Source of the DNA: Lachnospiraceae bacterium AD3010
GTDB taxonomy: Bacteria > Bacillota > Clostridia > Lachnospirales > Lachnospiraceae
DNA: 64,000 bases
Assembly: GCA_000622025.1 (NCBI GenBank)
Contig: JHWU01000008.1
Location: 62,001 to 126,000, forward strand
Direction: 5' to 3'
The notes under the pieces are model-generated. The model was given only the letters and a program-made list of their open reading frames with translations. It was not told the DNA's origin and did no database searches. Within the stretch, counting starts at the first letter, position 1. Each line of letters starts with the position of its first letter. Positions 48,962 to 57,413 of the stretch are shown here, one piece after another. The position numbers and the translations under genes are program-made.

Positions 48962-51502
48962 ATGAAAAAGCTTCTTTTAATAGACGGTCATTCAATGATA
49001 AACCGGGCATTCTACGGTGTTCCGGATCTCACAAATTCGGAAGGCATACATACCGGAGCCATTTTCGGATTCTTAAATATCATCCAGAGGATCATTACAG
49101 ACGAGGCACCGGATTATTTTGCCGTAGCTTTCGATACCTCTGTGCCAACCTTCAGACACAAAATGTATGAAGCCTATAAGGGTACAAGAAAACCCATGCC
49201 CGAGGAATTAAGATCCCAGGTTCCCGTTTTGCAGTCGCTATTACGGGATATGGGAGTGCCCGTTCTTATAAAAGAAGGGATCGAGGCTGATGACATACTG
49301 GGTACCATTGCCTCAAAATGGGAAAAAAAGGGCTATGAAGTAAGCATTGTATCCGGAGACAGAGATCTTCTGCAGCTTGTTACGGAGCACACAAAGCTTA
49401 TCCTTCCTCGTACCGTAAAGGGCGAAACGGAGATAATGGAGTTTTATCCCGATGACGTCAAGGAGAAATATTCCGTGGAGCCTTATGGGATTATCGAACT
49501 TAAGGCCCTGATGGGTGATAATAGCGACAATATCCCGGGTGTTCCGAAGATCGGGGAAAAGACTGCTACAGAGCTTATTACTGAATACGGAAATATCGAA
49601 AACCTTAAGGAGCATATTGATGATGTAAAGAAGAAAAGTATTAGAGAATCCTTAAAAGAGAATTTCGATCTTGCCATCCTATCAAAAAAGCTAGCAACCA
49701 TTGATACAAATTCGGATATAGAGCTTGACGAGGAAGCCGCAGAATTTGATACCCTCTGGAAAGAAAGCGCCTATGAGACCGTAAAGAAGCTTGAATTAAA
49801 GAGCTTCTTAAGCAAATTCGGTGATATGGCGGCTAAGGACAGGGAGGAAAGCCTAAAAAGCTTTACTGAAGAAAAAGACCTTGGAGTTGTAGAGAGTATT
49901 TTTTCGGAGATAAAAAAATCTGAAAAGATCGGTTTTTCAATTGAAATAGATCCTGACAGTAAAGAGATCCTTTCGGCAGCACTTATATCAAAAGATATTG
50001 CTTCTTATATCCCCGTAAACGGCTTTGTATCACCGCTTTATTTAAAAGCACATTTGAGGTCCATGATCGAAGAAGCAAAAGGCCCTATCTATACAGTCAG
50101 GCTTAAGGAGCTTTATAAATATGTAATTGATGAATATTCGGAAAAGCTCTTTGATATTGAGGTCATCGAGTATTTATCCGACCCTTTAAGAAACAGCTAC
50201 GACATACCGGATGATATTAAGGAAGCGGCCCTTCTTTCCTATGAAAAGGGGGATGATTTCCTTAAGGCCGTAAAAAAAGAGGGGATGGAGGAGCTTCTAA
50301 GGAATATCGAGATGCCTCTTACCTTTACTCTTGCCCATATGGAAAAGGTGGGCATAAGAGTAAAAAGAGAGGAATTAAACTCCTACAGCATTAACCTTGG
50401 AGAAAACCTTAAGGGACTTGAAAAAGCTATATATGAAGGGGTTGGAGAAGAATTCAATATCAACTCCCCGAAGCAGCTTGGAAGTATACTTTTTGAAAAA
50501 CTGAAGATCGAGGGTGCAAAGAAAACAAAGACCGGCTATTCCACATCGGCGGATGTCTTAGAAAAGCTTGCTCCCAAATATCCCTTTATCCGGGATATAC
50601 TGGAGTACAGAACCTATTCCAAGCTTAAGGCTACCTATGCCGACGGACTTCCTCCCTTTATAAAGGAGGACGGGCGTATCCACTCAACCTTCAATCAGAC
50701 GGTTACAGCCACGGGCCGTATAAGCTCCGCAGATCCCAATCTCCAGAACATACCTGTACGTACAGCTCTCGGACGTGAATTCAGGAAGGTTTTTGTGCCT
50801 GGGGAGGGCTTTTCCTTTATAGATGCAGACTACAGCCAGATAGAGCTTCGTATCCTGGCCTCCCTTTCGGGGGACAAAAAACTTATCGAAGCCTATAATG
50901 AGGGAAAGGATATCCATGCCATAACAGCATCCCAGGTATTCAATGTGCCCTTAGAGGAAGTTACGGCGGATATGCGCAGAAACGCCAAGGCTGTGAATTT
51001 CGGTATAATCTATGGGATCAGCTCCTTCGGGCTTTCCCAGGATCTGTCTATTTCAAGGACTGAAGCAAAGGAATACATTGACAGGTACTTCGAGACCTAT
51101 CCTGATGTAAAGAGCTTTCTTGACGGACTTATAGAATCCGCCAGGGAAAAGGGCTATGCCCTTACATATTTCGGAAGAAAAAGACCTGTTCCGGAGTTAA
51201 AAAGCTCCAATTTTATGCAGCGCTCCTTCGGTGAAAGGGTGGCCATGAACGCTCCGATACAGGGGACCGCAGCAGATATCATAAAGATCGCAATGGTCAA
51301 TGTGGAGAGGGCTCTCAAAAAAGAAGGCCTTTCATCGAAGCTGATCCTTCAGGTTCATGACGAGCTTCTTATCGAAACCGCAGCCGGTGAGGAAGAAGCT
51401 GTAAAGGAGATACTTGAAAGGGAAATGACAGGAGCTGCAGCGCTCCCCGTTCCGCTCATCGTTGATATAAATTCCGGAAATAACTGGGATGAGGCACATT
51501 AA
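48962..51502 (+). CDS. polA: DNA polymerase I
   Basis: An 846-aa repair and Okazaki-fragment polymerase. The 5'-3' exonuclease domain (1-290) shows DGHSMINRAFYGV, EADDILGT, SGDRDLLQL and MGDNSDNIPG. The 3'-5' exonuclease region (about 300-455) is degenerate: the usual D-x-E motif reads GFSIEID, so proofreading is probably lost, as in other Gram-positive Pol I. The polymerase domain has DADYSQIELR near residue 620, RRNAKAVNFGIIYG, and QVHDE near 800. It is followed directly by coaE. Confidence 0.96.
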   Translation: MKKLLLIDGHSMINRAFYGVPDLTNSEGIHTGAIFGFLNIIQRIITDEAPDYFAVAFDTSVPTFRHKMYEAYKGTRKPMPEELRSQVPVLQSLLRDMGVPVLIKEGIEADDILGTIASKWEKKGYEVSIVSGDRDLLQLVTEHTKLILPRTVKGETEIMEFYPDDVKEKYSVEPYGIIELKALMGDNSDNIPGVPKIGEKTATELITEYGNIENLKEHIDDVKKKSIRESLKENFDLAILSKKLATIDTNSDIELDEEAAEFDTLWKESAYETVKKLELKSFLSKFGDMAAKDREESLKSFTEEKDLGVVESIFSEIKKSEKIGFSIEIDPDSKEILSAALISKDIASYIPVNGFVSPLYLKAHLRSMIEEAKGPIYTVRLKELYKYVIDEYSEKLFDIEVIEYLSDPLRNSYDIPDDIKEAALLSYEKGDDFLKAVKKEGMEELLRNIEMPLTFTLAHMEKVGIRVKREELNSYSINLGENLKGLEKAIYEGVGEEFNINSPKQLGSILFEKLKIEGAKKTKTGYSTSADVLEKLAPKYPFIRDILEYRTYSKLKATYADGLPPFIKEDGRIHSTFNQTVTATGRISSADPNLQNIPVRTALGREFRKVFVPGEGFSFIDADYSQIELRILASLSGDKKLIEAYNEGKDIHAITASQVFNVPLEEVTADMRRNAKAVNFGIIYGISSFGLSQDLSISRTEAKEYIDRYFETYPDVKSFLDGLIESAREKGYALTYFGRKRPVPELKSSNFMQRSFGERVAMNAPIQGTAADIIKIAMVNVERALKKEGLSSKLILQVHDELLIETAAGEEEAVKEILEREMTGAAALPVPLIVDINSGNNWDEAH

Positions 51503-51503
51503 A

Positions 51504-51532
51504 TGCAGTAGTTCGTTTTTTGAACTACTGCA
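51504..51532. other. Hairpin after polA
   Basis: TGCAGTAGTTC and GAACTACTGCA pair perfectly around a T-rich loop (GTTTTTT). No T-run follows, so it is a poor terminator. A second pairing, GCG-CGTCCG with CGGACG-CGC, follows before coaE. Confidence 0.6.
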
Positions 51533-51604
51533 CGCGACGTCCGCTCTGTGAAGTAGACTTTAAACCGGACGGCGCTCCTTGATCGAACTGGAAGAGGGAA
51601 AATT

Positions 51605-52204
51605 TTGTATTTCATAGGTATCACCGGCGGAGTCGGCGCGGGAAAATCGGAGATCCTAAGGTATCTTAAGCAGAATCCACGCTTTCTGGTAAGAGAAGCG
51701 GATGAGATCGCAAGAAGCTTCTATATCAGGGAAAGCAGGATCTTTAATGAGCTATGCACGATCCTCGGAGAAAAGGCCCTTGATCCGGACGGCAGCATAG
51801 ATAAGAAGAAAACGGCGGAGATCATCTTTAATGATGAAGCTAAGAAAAATGACGTAAACAGGCTTATCCACCCGGCGGTAAGAGATTATGTCACAGAGGA
51901 TTATAAGAAAGCCGCCTCCTCCGGGAAATACGACATATATTTTTTGGAAGCAGCTCTTTTAATTGAGTGCGGATATGATAAAATATGCGATGAACTGTGG
52001 TATATTTATTCAGAGCCAAAGGTAAGAAGAGAGAGGCTGAAAAAATCCCGGGGCTACTCGGACGAAAAAACGGACAGCATAATGAGGAACCAGCTCCCTG
52101 ACGGGGAATACAGAAGATCCTGTACTCACATTATAGATAATTCCGGTGAGCTAAAGGATAGTTACAGGGAGATTGACAGGATAATCAGTGGATATTCGTG
52201 TTGA
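51605..52204 (+). CDS. coaE: Dephospho-CoA kinase
   Basis: Phosphorylates dephospho-CoA, the last step of coenzyme A synthesis. The P-loop GGVGAGKS lies at residues 8-15. READEIARSF and ALLIECGYD are family motifs, and the Arg-rich RRERLKKSRG matches the lid. The length of 199 aa is normal. The start is TTG 51605 with AGAGGG upstream. polA-coaE adjacency is common in Firmicutes. Confidence 0.93.
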   Translation: MYFIGITGGVGAGKSEILRYLKQNPRFLVREADEIARSFYIRESRIFNELCTILGEKALDPDGSIDKKKTAEIIFNDEAKKNDVNRLIHPAVRDYVTEDYKKAASSGKYDIYFLEAALLIECGYDKICDELWYIYSEPKVRRERLKKSRGYSDEKTDSIMRNQLPDGEYRRSCTHIIDNSGELKDSYREIDRIISGYSC

Positions 52205-52271
52205 AGGACGGCGGGCGGAAAAGGCTCTCGCCAAAATGAAAAGAACAGTAACAGGGAAGGGCAGACGAAGC

Positions 52272-54626
52272 ATGCAGAGTGTTAAAAAAAGCAATGAGCC
52301 GCTTGTATTCGGACTTGATATAGGTACCAGATCCATAGTCGGAACTGTGGGCTATTATCAGGATAAACAGTTTCACGTAATAGCTCTCGAAAAGGTGGAG
52401 CATGAGGACAGGGTCATGCTGGACGGACAGATCCACGATATCGCCGGAGTTGCGGCAGAGATCAGGACCGTAAAGAAATGGCTTGAGGACGATATAGGTC
52501 AGCCCCTTACGGATGTATGTATAGCAGCGGCAGGACGTGTACTCCGTACTGTGACTACTCATGTGGAGCAGGATCTCGGAGAGGACAGAGATGTTACCGC
52601 AGAGGACATCTATTCCCTGGAGGTTCTTGGAGCACAGCAGGCCTACGCTGATTTTGTAAAGAATAATGATCTCCGTATCCACTTTTACTGTGTAGGATAT
52701 ACTGTTGAACGCTATTATCTTAATCAGTACCCTATGAGCAACCTTGAGAGCCATAAGGGTCATAATATCGGTGCGGATATGATAGCGACCTTCCTTCCCG
52801 ATGAGGTTGTGGATGGTCTCTATAAGGCAGTGGAGGCCGCAGGTCTTCATGTTGCGAATCTTACCTTGGAGCCCATAGCTGCCATGGAGGTTGCAATACC
52901 GAAATCCTACAGGATGCTTAATATCGCTCTTGTGGACGTGGGTGCGGGAACCAGTGATATCTGCATTACAAGGGATGAAGCGATAATAGCATACGGAATG
53001 ATCCCGAGCGCCGGAGACGAGATCACCGAGTGTATCGCAAAGTCTCTTCTTACCGACTTTAATGAGGCGGAGGAGATAAAGAAGCAGATCGGTGACAAGG
53101 GCATAGTCAAGTACCACGATATCATGGGGATAGAGACCAAGGCGGATCAGGATAAGCTGGAGCTTATCGTAAAACCGACTATAGAGATCATGACCCGCGA
53201 GATCTCCGATAAAATAAAGAAGCTTAACGGCGGCAAGCCCGTAAGTGCTGTATTCGTTGTGGGAGGCGGCGGAAAGGTTCCCCTTTTCTGTAAGCTCCTT
53301 GCCCGTGAAATGGGTCTTATGGAGGAAAGAGTAGCCGTAAGGGGTGAAGAAGTCTTAAAGAGTGTTGACTTCCAGGTAAAGGATATAAACATTGATTCTC
53401 TCCTTGTGACACCCGTCGGTATCTGCCTCAATTTCTACAGCTCAAAGAATAATTTTGTCTTTGTGACCTTTAACGGTGAACAGATAAAGCTTTATGACAA
53501 TTCGAATCTCAGGGTATCCGATGCCGCCATGCAGTCAGGCTTCAGCAATGCGGATCTCTTCCCGAAGCACGGCCCGGATATTTCCTTTACTGTAAACGGA
53601 AGGAGCCAGTTACGCCGGGGAAGCATAGGTGAGGCTGCGGAGATACTCCTTAACGGTACATCCGTATCCCTTGGTGAAAAGATAAAAGGCGGTGACCTTA
53701 TAGAGGTGACACCGTCCACCGCAGGCTCTGCTGCTGTTGTTACCATAGACAGGCTGCCGGAGTTCGGGGAAAAGATCACAGTCAATGTAAACGGAAAGCC
53801 TGTAATGCTTCCGAAATTTGCCTCTGTTAACGGTGAGCTTCAGAGCGGCTATTATGAGATACAGGACGGCGATAAGATTGAAATGCTGAAATATTATACC
53901 GTTCAGCAGATCCTTGAATTTATGGATGTGAATCTGGAGGAGGGTACGGAGATCTACGTTAATCGTGAGATCGCTTCTCCGATAACCGAGGTATATGACA
54001 ATTTCAATGTGGACTGGACCTTTGCGGAGGAGGAGTTCCATGACGGGAGCCTTGCAGACCTTAAAGCTCAGAAGGCAAAGGATACGGAGGAAGGTATAAG
54101 TTCAGGAGAGGGCGGCTCTTCAGGCAGCATAGAGGAGCTAAAGAGAAAGATATCCGGCCGTACAGGTGAGGAGGGCCCGGTTCTTGATGATGACGGGAAC
54201 CCGATACCTGAGGCCAGCACATCTAATCCCTTCACTGCAATGGCGTCCGGCGGCTTCAATAGCTCCTCTGCGGTTGATGTCATCGGAAATCCGATACATG
54301 GAGCAAAGGTTAACGGCGGTACCATAGGTGACGGTCCGGGTATCACAAAGGACAATATTGCTGATCCCGGAAAGAGCGTCAGTAAGGACGCGGAGGCCGG
54401 AAATACGGGAGAGGATGGCATAGTCGTAAGCTATAACGGACAGCCTCTTAAGCTAAGCGGAAAGAAAAGCTTTATTTATGTTGATATCTTTAATTTCGTG
54501 GACTTCGATCTGTCTGTTCCCAAGGGGAAGACTGTGGAAACCCTGCTGAACGGCCGGGCGGCTCAGTATACGGAACCGATAAAGAGCGGAGACAGGATAG
54601 ATGTCCGCTGGAAGGGTGAAGCATAA
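52272..54626 (+). CDS. FtsA-like actin-fold ATPase with C-terminal extension
   Basis: About 784 aa from ATG 52272; in-frame GTG 52188 and ATG 52236 would add a basic N-terminal stretch and overlap coaE. The actin-fold core shows FGLDIGTRSIVG, ALVDVGAGTSDICI and VFVVGGGGKVP, as in FtsA/PilM proteins. Beyond about residue 400 comes a long extension with two or three ubiquitin- or SLBB-like beta modules (FTVNGRSQLRRG, ITVNVNGKPVMLP and, at the end, VVSYNGQPLKLSGK), joined by a Gly/Ser/Pro-rich linker. This gene type is conserved between coaE and the YycJ-like gene in Lachnospiraceae, in my recollection. A division or envelope-assembly role is likely but unproven. Confidence 0.82.
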   Translation: MQSVKKSNEPLVFGLDIGTRSIVGTVGYYQDKQFHVIALEKVEHEDRVMLDGQIHDIAGVAAEIRTVKKWLEDDIGQPLTDVCIAAAGRVLRTVTTHVEQDLGEDRDVTAEDIYSLEVLGAQQAYADFVKNNDLRIHFYCVGYTVERYYLNQYPMSNLESHKGHNIGADMIATFLPDEVVDGLYKAVEAAGLHVANLTLEPIAAMEVAIPKSYRMLNIALVDVGAGTSDICITRDEAIIAYGMIPSAGDEITECIAKSLLTDFNEAEEIKKQIGDKGIVKYHDIMGIETKADQDKLELIVKPTIEIMTREISDKIKKLNGGKPVSAVFVVGGGGKVPLFCKLLAREMGLMEERVAVRGEEVLKSVDFQVKDINIDSLLVTPVGICLNFYSSKNNFVFVTFNGEQIKLYDNSNLRVSDAAMQSGFSNADLFPKHGPDISFTVNGRSQLRRGSIGEAAEILLNGTSVSLGEKIKGGDLIEVTPSTAGSAAVVTIDRLPEFGEKITVNVNGKPVMLPKFASVNGELQSGYYEIQDGDKIEMLKYYTVQQILEFMDVNLEEGTEIYVNREIASPITEVYDNFNVDWTFAEEEFHDGSLADLKAQKAKDTEEGISSGEGGSSGSIEELKRKISGRTGEEGPVLDDDGNPIPEASTSNPFTAMASGGFNSSSAVDVIGNPIHGAKVNGGTIGDGPGITKDNIADPGKSVSKDAEAGNTGEDGIVVSYNGQPLKLSGKKSFIYVDIFNFVDFDLSVPKGKTVETLLNGRAAQYTEPIKSGDRIDVRWKGEA

Positions 54627-54628
54627 TA

Positions 54629-55453
54629 ATGTTGCTCTACAGTATTGCTTCCGGAAGCTCCGGTAACTGTATCTACGTGGGCTTAAGAAATACAAAGCTT
54701 CTCATAGATACCGGAATATCCGCAAAGAGGATAGAAAAAGGCTTAAATTCCATTGATCTTTCCATATCCGATATGGATGCGGTTCTTATTACTCATGAGC
54801 ACTCTGACCATATAAGCGGCCTGAAGGCAGTATCAAAGAAGCATCACCTTCCCCTGTACGCTACAAAAGGTACCATAGAGGAGATCAATAAGAAAACTCC
54901 CGAGATAGATCCTGCTCTATTTCATGAGATAAGATATGACGAGGAATTCACCCTTAAGGATATCCTGATAGATCCCATAAGGATCTCACATGACGCTGCA
55001 GAGCCGGTCTGCTACAGGTTTTATTCCGCTTCCTCATTTGACAGGGCTATCCGGGACTGCAGCGAATCTGCAGCGGTCTGTACAGATCTCGGCACCTATG
55101 ATGATTACATAGTTGACAAGCTTTCCGGTGTTTCATCCATCCTTCTCGAAGCTAATCATGACATTAAGATGCTTGAAGCGGGACCCTACCCCTATTACCT
55201 AAAAAGGCGTATCCTTGGTGAAAAGGGGCACTTAAGCAATGATTGTGCAGGGGAGCTTCTGTCAGAGCTCTACAACAAAGGAAACTTAAGGTCTGTGCTC
55301 CTAGGTCACCTGAGCAAGGAAAATAACTATGCTGCCCTCGCTTTTGAAACGGTGAGGATGCAGCTAAATATGCTCTGCGGAGGACAGCGGGAGAGGAAGC
55401 TGGACATAAACATCGCTCTCCGGGACGCCCCGGTAAAACCCATATACGCGTAG
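54629..55453 (+). CDS. Metallo-beta-lactamase-fold hydrolase (YycJ/WalJ-like)
   Basis: A 274-aa predicted exonuclease-like hydrolase. The metal motif THEHSDH holds His56, His58, Asp60 and His61. LLIDTGIS comes before it, and GHLSNDCAGELL with LGHLSKENN toward the C-terminus supplies later ligands. In bacilli the relative YycJ/WalJ is linked to wall control and mismatch-repair-type excision. The last two codons and the stop (TACGCGTAG) lie at the start of a 54-bp tandem repeat. It follows the FtsA-like gene by 2 nt. Confidence 0.88.
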   Translation: MLLYSIASGSSGNCIYVGLRNTKLLIDTGISAKRIEKGLNSIDLSISDMDAVLITHEHSDHISGLKAVSKKHHLPLYATKGTIEEINKKTPEIDPALFHEIRYDEEFTLKDILIDPIRISHDAAEPVCYRFYSASSFDRAIRDCSESAAVCTDLGTYDDYIVDKLSGVSSILLEANHDIKMLEAGPYPYYLKRRILGEKGHLSNDCAGELLSELYNKGNLRSVLLGHLSKENNYAALAFETVRMQLNMLCGGQRERKLDINIALRDAPVKPIYA

Positions 55454-55594
55454 CGAAGAATCTTTATATTAACGAGGTACAATAACGCAGTGTCATTCTG
55501 AGCGTAGCGAAGAATCTTTATATTAACGAGGTACAATAACGCAGTGTCATTCTGAGCGAAGCGAAGAATCTTTATCTTAACGAGGTACAATAAC
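55448..55594. repeat. Three tandem copies of a 54-bp REP-type unit
   Basis: Copies begin at 55448, 55502 and 55556. Each holds GCGAAGAATCTTTAT, then ACGAGGTACAATAAC, and copies 1 and 2 end in GCAGTGTCATTCTGA. The unit includes the GTCATTCTGAGCG/GCGAAGAATC pair of the dispersed family. The third copy ends in the ribosome site of the next gene, so copies 1 and 2 carry duplicated ribosome sites. Confidence 0.92.
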
Positions 55595-55595
55595 A

Positions 55596-55868
55596 ATGAA
55601 AAAAATAATAATCACAGTAGTCGGACAGGATACAGTAGGCATCATCGCAAAGGTATGCACCTATCTTGCGGCAAATGATATCAATATCCTTGATATTTCC
55701 CAAACCATAGTGAGCGGCTACTTTAATATGATGATGATAGTAGACATCTCTTCCTCCAGAAAGCCCTTTGATGATGTTCAGCATGAGCTTGACCAGATCG
55801 GTGACGAGATAGGGGTACAGATCAAATGCCAGAGAGAAGAGATTTTCACTGAGATGCACAGGATATAG
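55596..55868 (+). CDS. ACT-domain protein (UPF0237 family)
   Basis: A 90-aa single ACT-domain protein: MKKIIITVVGQDTVGIIAKVC, then NDINILDISQTIVSGYFNMMMIVDIS. UPF0237 genes are usually paired with a PFL/DUF711 gene, as here. The domain may bind an amino acid. GAGGT (55583-55587) in the third repeat copy is the ribosome site. Confidence 0.93.
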   Translation: MKKIIITVVGQDTVGIIAKVCTYLAANDINILDISQTIVSGYFNMMMIVDISSSRKPFDDVQHELDQIGDEIGVQIKCQREEIFTEMHRI

Positions 55869-55909
55869 ATAGAATAGATCCTTCGTCGCTTTGCTCCGTT
55901 CTTCAGCTA

Positions 55910-56002
55910 TCTTGCGGGGCACTTCCGCGCTTGGCGCGTCAAAACGTGCCCGAAAAATGTCCACTGGACATTTTTCCTTTCTGAGCGAAGCGAAGAATCT
56001 TT
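55910..56002. repeat. Palindromic elements between the ACT and PFL genes
   Basis: GGGCAC and GTGCCC enclose GCGC-TTG-GCGC. Then AAAAATGTCCA (55953-55963) and TGGACATTTTT (55965-55975) are perfect inverted repeats around one base. A half-unit CTGAGCGAAGCGAAGAATC of the REP-like family follows. The TGTCCA-S-TGGACA core also occurs in the element at 1069-1295. Confidence 0.7.
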
Positions 56003-56036
56003 TTCTAAAATACATTAAATAATCAAGGCAGGACAT

Positions 56037-57401
56037 ATGGTAAATATTCATGAAGTAATCGAAACAAACGATATGATCGAAAAGGAGAACCTGGATGTAA
56101 GGACCATCACTCTGGGGATCAGTCTGCTTAGCTGTATTTCTCCCGATCTGAAGGAATTGAATAAGAACATTTATGACAGGATCACCACCGTTGCAAAAGA
56201 TCTGGTCAGTGTGGGACGGGATATTGAGAAGGAATTCGGTATCCCCATTGTCAATAAAAGGATCTCGGTAACTCCGATAGCCCTTATAGGCGGTGCAGCC
56301 TGCAGGTCCGAAGAGGATTTTGTAAGTATTGCTAAGACCCTTGATGATGCGGCTAAGGCTGTGGGAGTGAATATCATAGGCGGCTATTCAGCCCTGACCG
56401 CAAAGGGAATGACCAAGGCGGATGAGCTTCTTATCTGTTCGATACCCGAAGCACTGTCAGTTACGGAGCGGGTGTGTTCAAGCGTTGTAGCTGCTTCCAC
56501 AAAAACCGGCATTAATATGGACTGTGTCCGCCTTATGGGAAGCATCATTAAGGAAACCGCCGAAAAAACCGCCGACAGGGATTCCGTGGGATGTTCGAAG
56601 CTCGTGTTACTCTGCAATGCCCCCGACGACAATCCCTTTATGGCAGGAGCTTTTCACGGGGTAACGGAGGCAGATGCTGTTATAAACGTCGGAGTAAGCG
56701 GCCCGGGAGTAGTAAAGACCGCCCTTTCAAAGGTCAGGGGAAAGGATTTTTCCGTACTCTGCGAGACAATAAAGAAAACAGCCTTCAAGGTTACGAGAGT
56801 GGGTCAGCTGGTTGCGGGAGAAGCCTCAAAGAGACTGAATGTCCCCTTCGGCATTGTGGATCTCTCCCTTGCGCCCACCCCGGCTATCGGCGATTCCGTT
56901 GCGGATATCCTTCAGGAAATAGGCGTGGAATGTACCGGAGCTCCGGGCACTACAGCGGCCCTTGCCCTTCTGAATGACCAGGTGAAAAAGGGCGGTGTAA
57001 TGGCATCAAGCTATGTGGGAGGACTTTCCGGTGCCTTCATCCCGGTTTCCGAGGATCAGGGCATGATAAATGCTGTGGAAAAAGGCGCGATCTCCCTTGA
57101 AAAGCTGGAAGCCATGACTACGGTCTGCTCCGTAGGTCTTGATATGATCGCGGTTCCGGGTGATACTCCGGACAGTACGATCTCAGGAATGATCGCCGAT
57201 GAAATGGCTCTCGGAATGGTCAATCAGAAGACTACCGCGGTCCGGCTGATACCCGCCATCGGGAAAAAGACCGGCGACAAGGTGGAATTCGGGGGGCTTT
57301 TCGGCTATGCCCCGGTAATGCCGGTAAATCCCTTTGGCTGCGAGGACTTCATAAAGCGTAAAGGCCGGATCCCCGCACCCATACATTCATTTAAGAATTA
57401 G
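56037..57401 (+). CDS. PFL-family protein (DUF711/UPF0210)
   Basis: A 454-aa cytosolic protein. Characteristic segments are [53 protein letters not shown] and [12 protein letters not shown]. The fold is related to glycyl-radical/pyruvate formate-lyase proteins, but the Cys-Cys and Gly-radical motifs are not evident and activity is unknown. It is regularly coupled to the ACT-domain gene just upstream, which probably encodes its regulatory partner. Confidence 0.92.
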   Translation: MVNIHEVIETNDMIEKENLDVRTITLGISLLSCISPDLKELNKNIYDRITTVAKDLVSVGRDIEKEFGIPIVNKRISVTPIALIGGAACRSEEDFVSIAKTLDDAAKAVGVNIIGGYSALTAKGMTKADELLICSIPEALSVTERVCSSVVAASTKTGINMDCVRLMGSIIKETAEKTADRDSVGCSKLVLLCNAPDDNPFMAGAFHGVTEADAVINVGVSGPGVVKTALSKVRGKDFSVLCETIKKTAFKVTRVGQLVAGEASKRLNVPFGIVDLSLAPTPAIGDSVADILQEIGVECTGAPGTTAALALLNDQVKKGGVMASSYVGGLSGAFIPVSEDQGMINAVEKGAISLEKLEAMTTVCSVGLDMIAVPGDTPDSTISGMIADEMALGMVNQKTTAVRLIPAIGKKTGDKVEFGGLFGYAPVMPVNPFGCEDFIKRKGRIPAPIHSFKN

Positions 57402-57413
57402 AGTATTGTAAAT

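Noticed and set aside
52185-53117. 310-aa minus-strand open frame inside the FtsA-like gene
   Set aside because: It is antisense to a well-conserved coding region, has no recognisable domain and reflects codon bias of the real gene.
55448-55594. CRISPR array
   Set aside because: The three units are contiguous 54-bp tandem copies without unique spacers, and no cas genes are near. The same holds for the arrays at 8221 and 38154.
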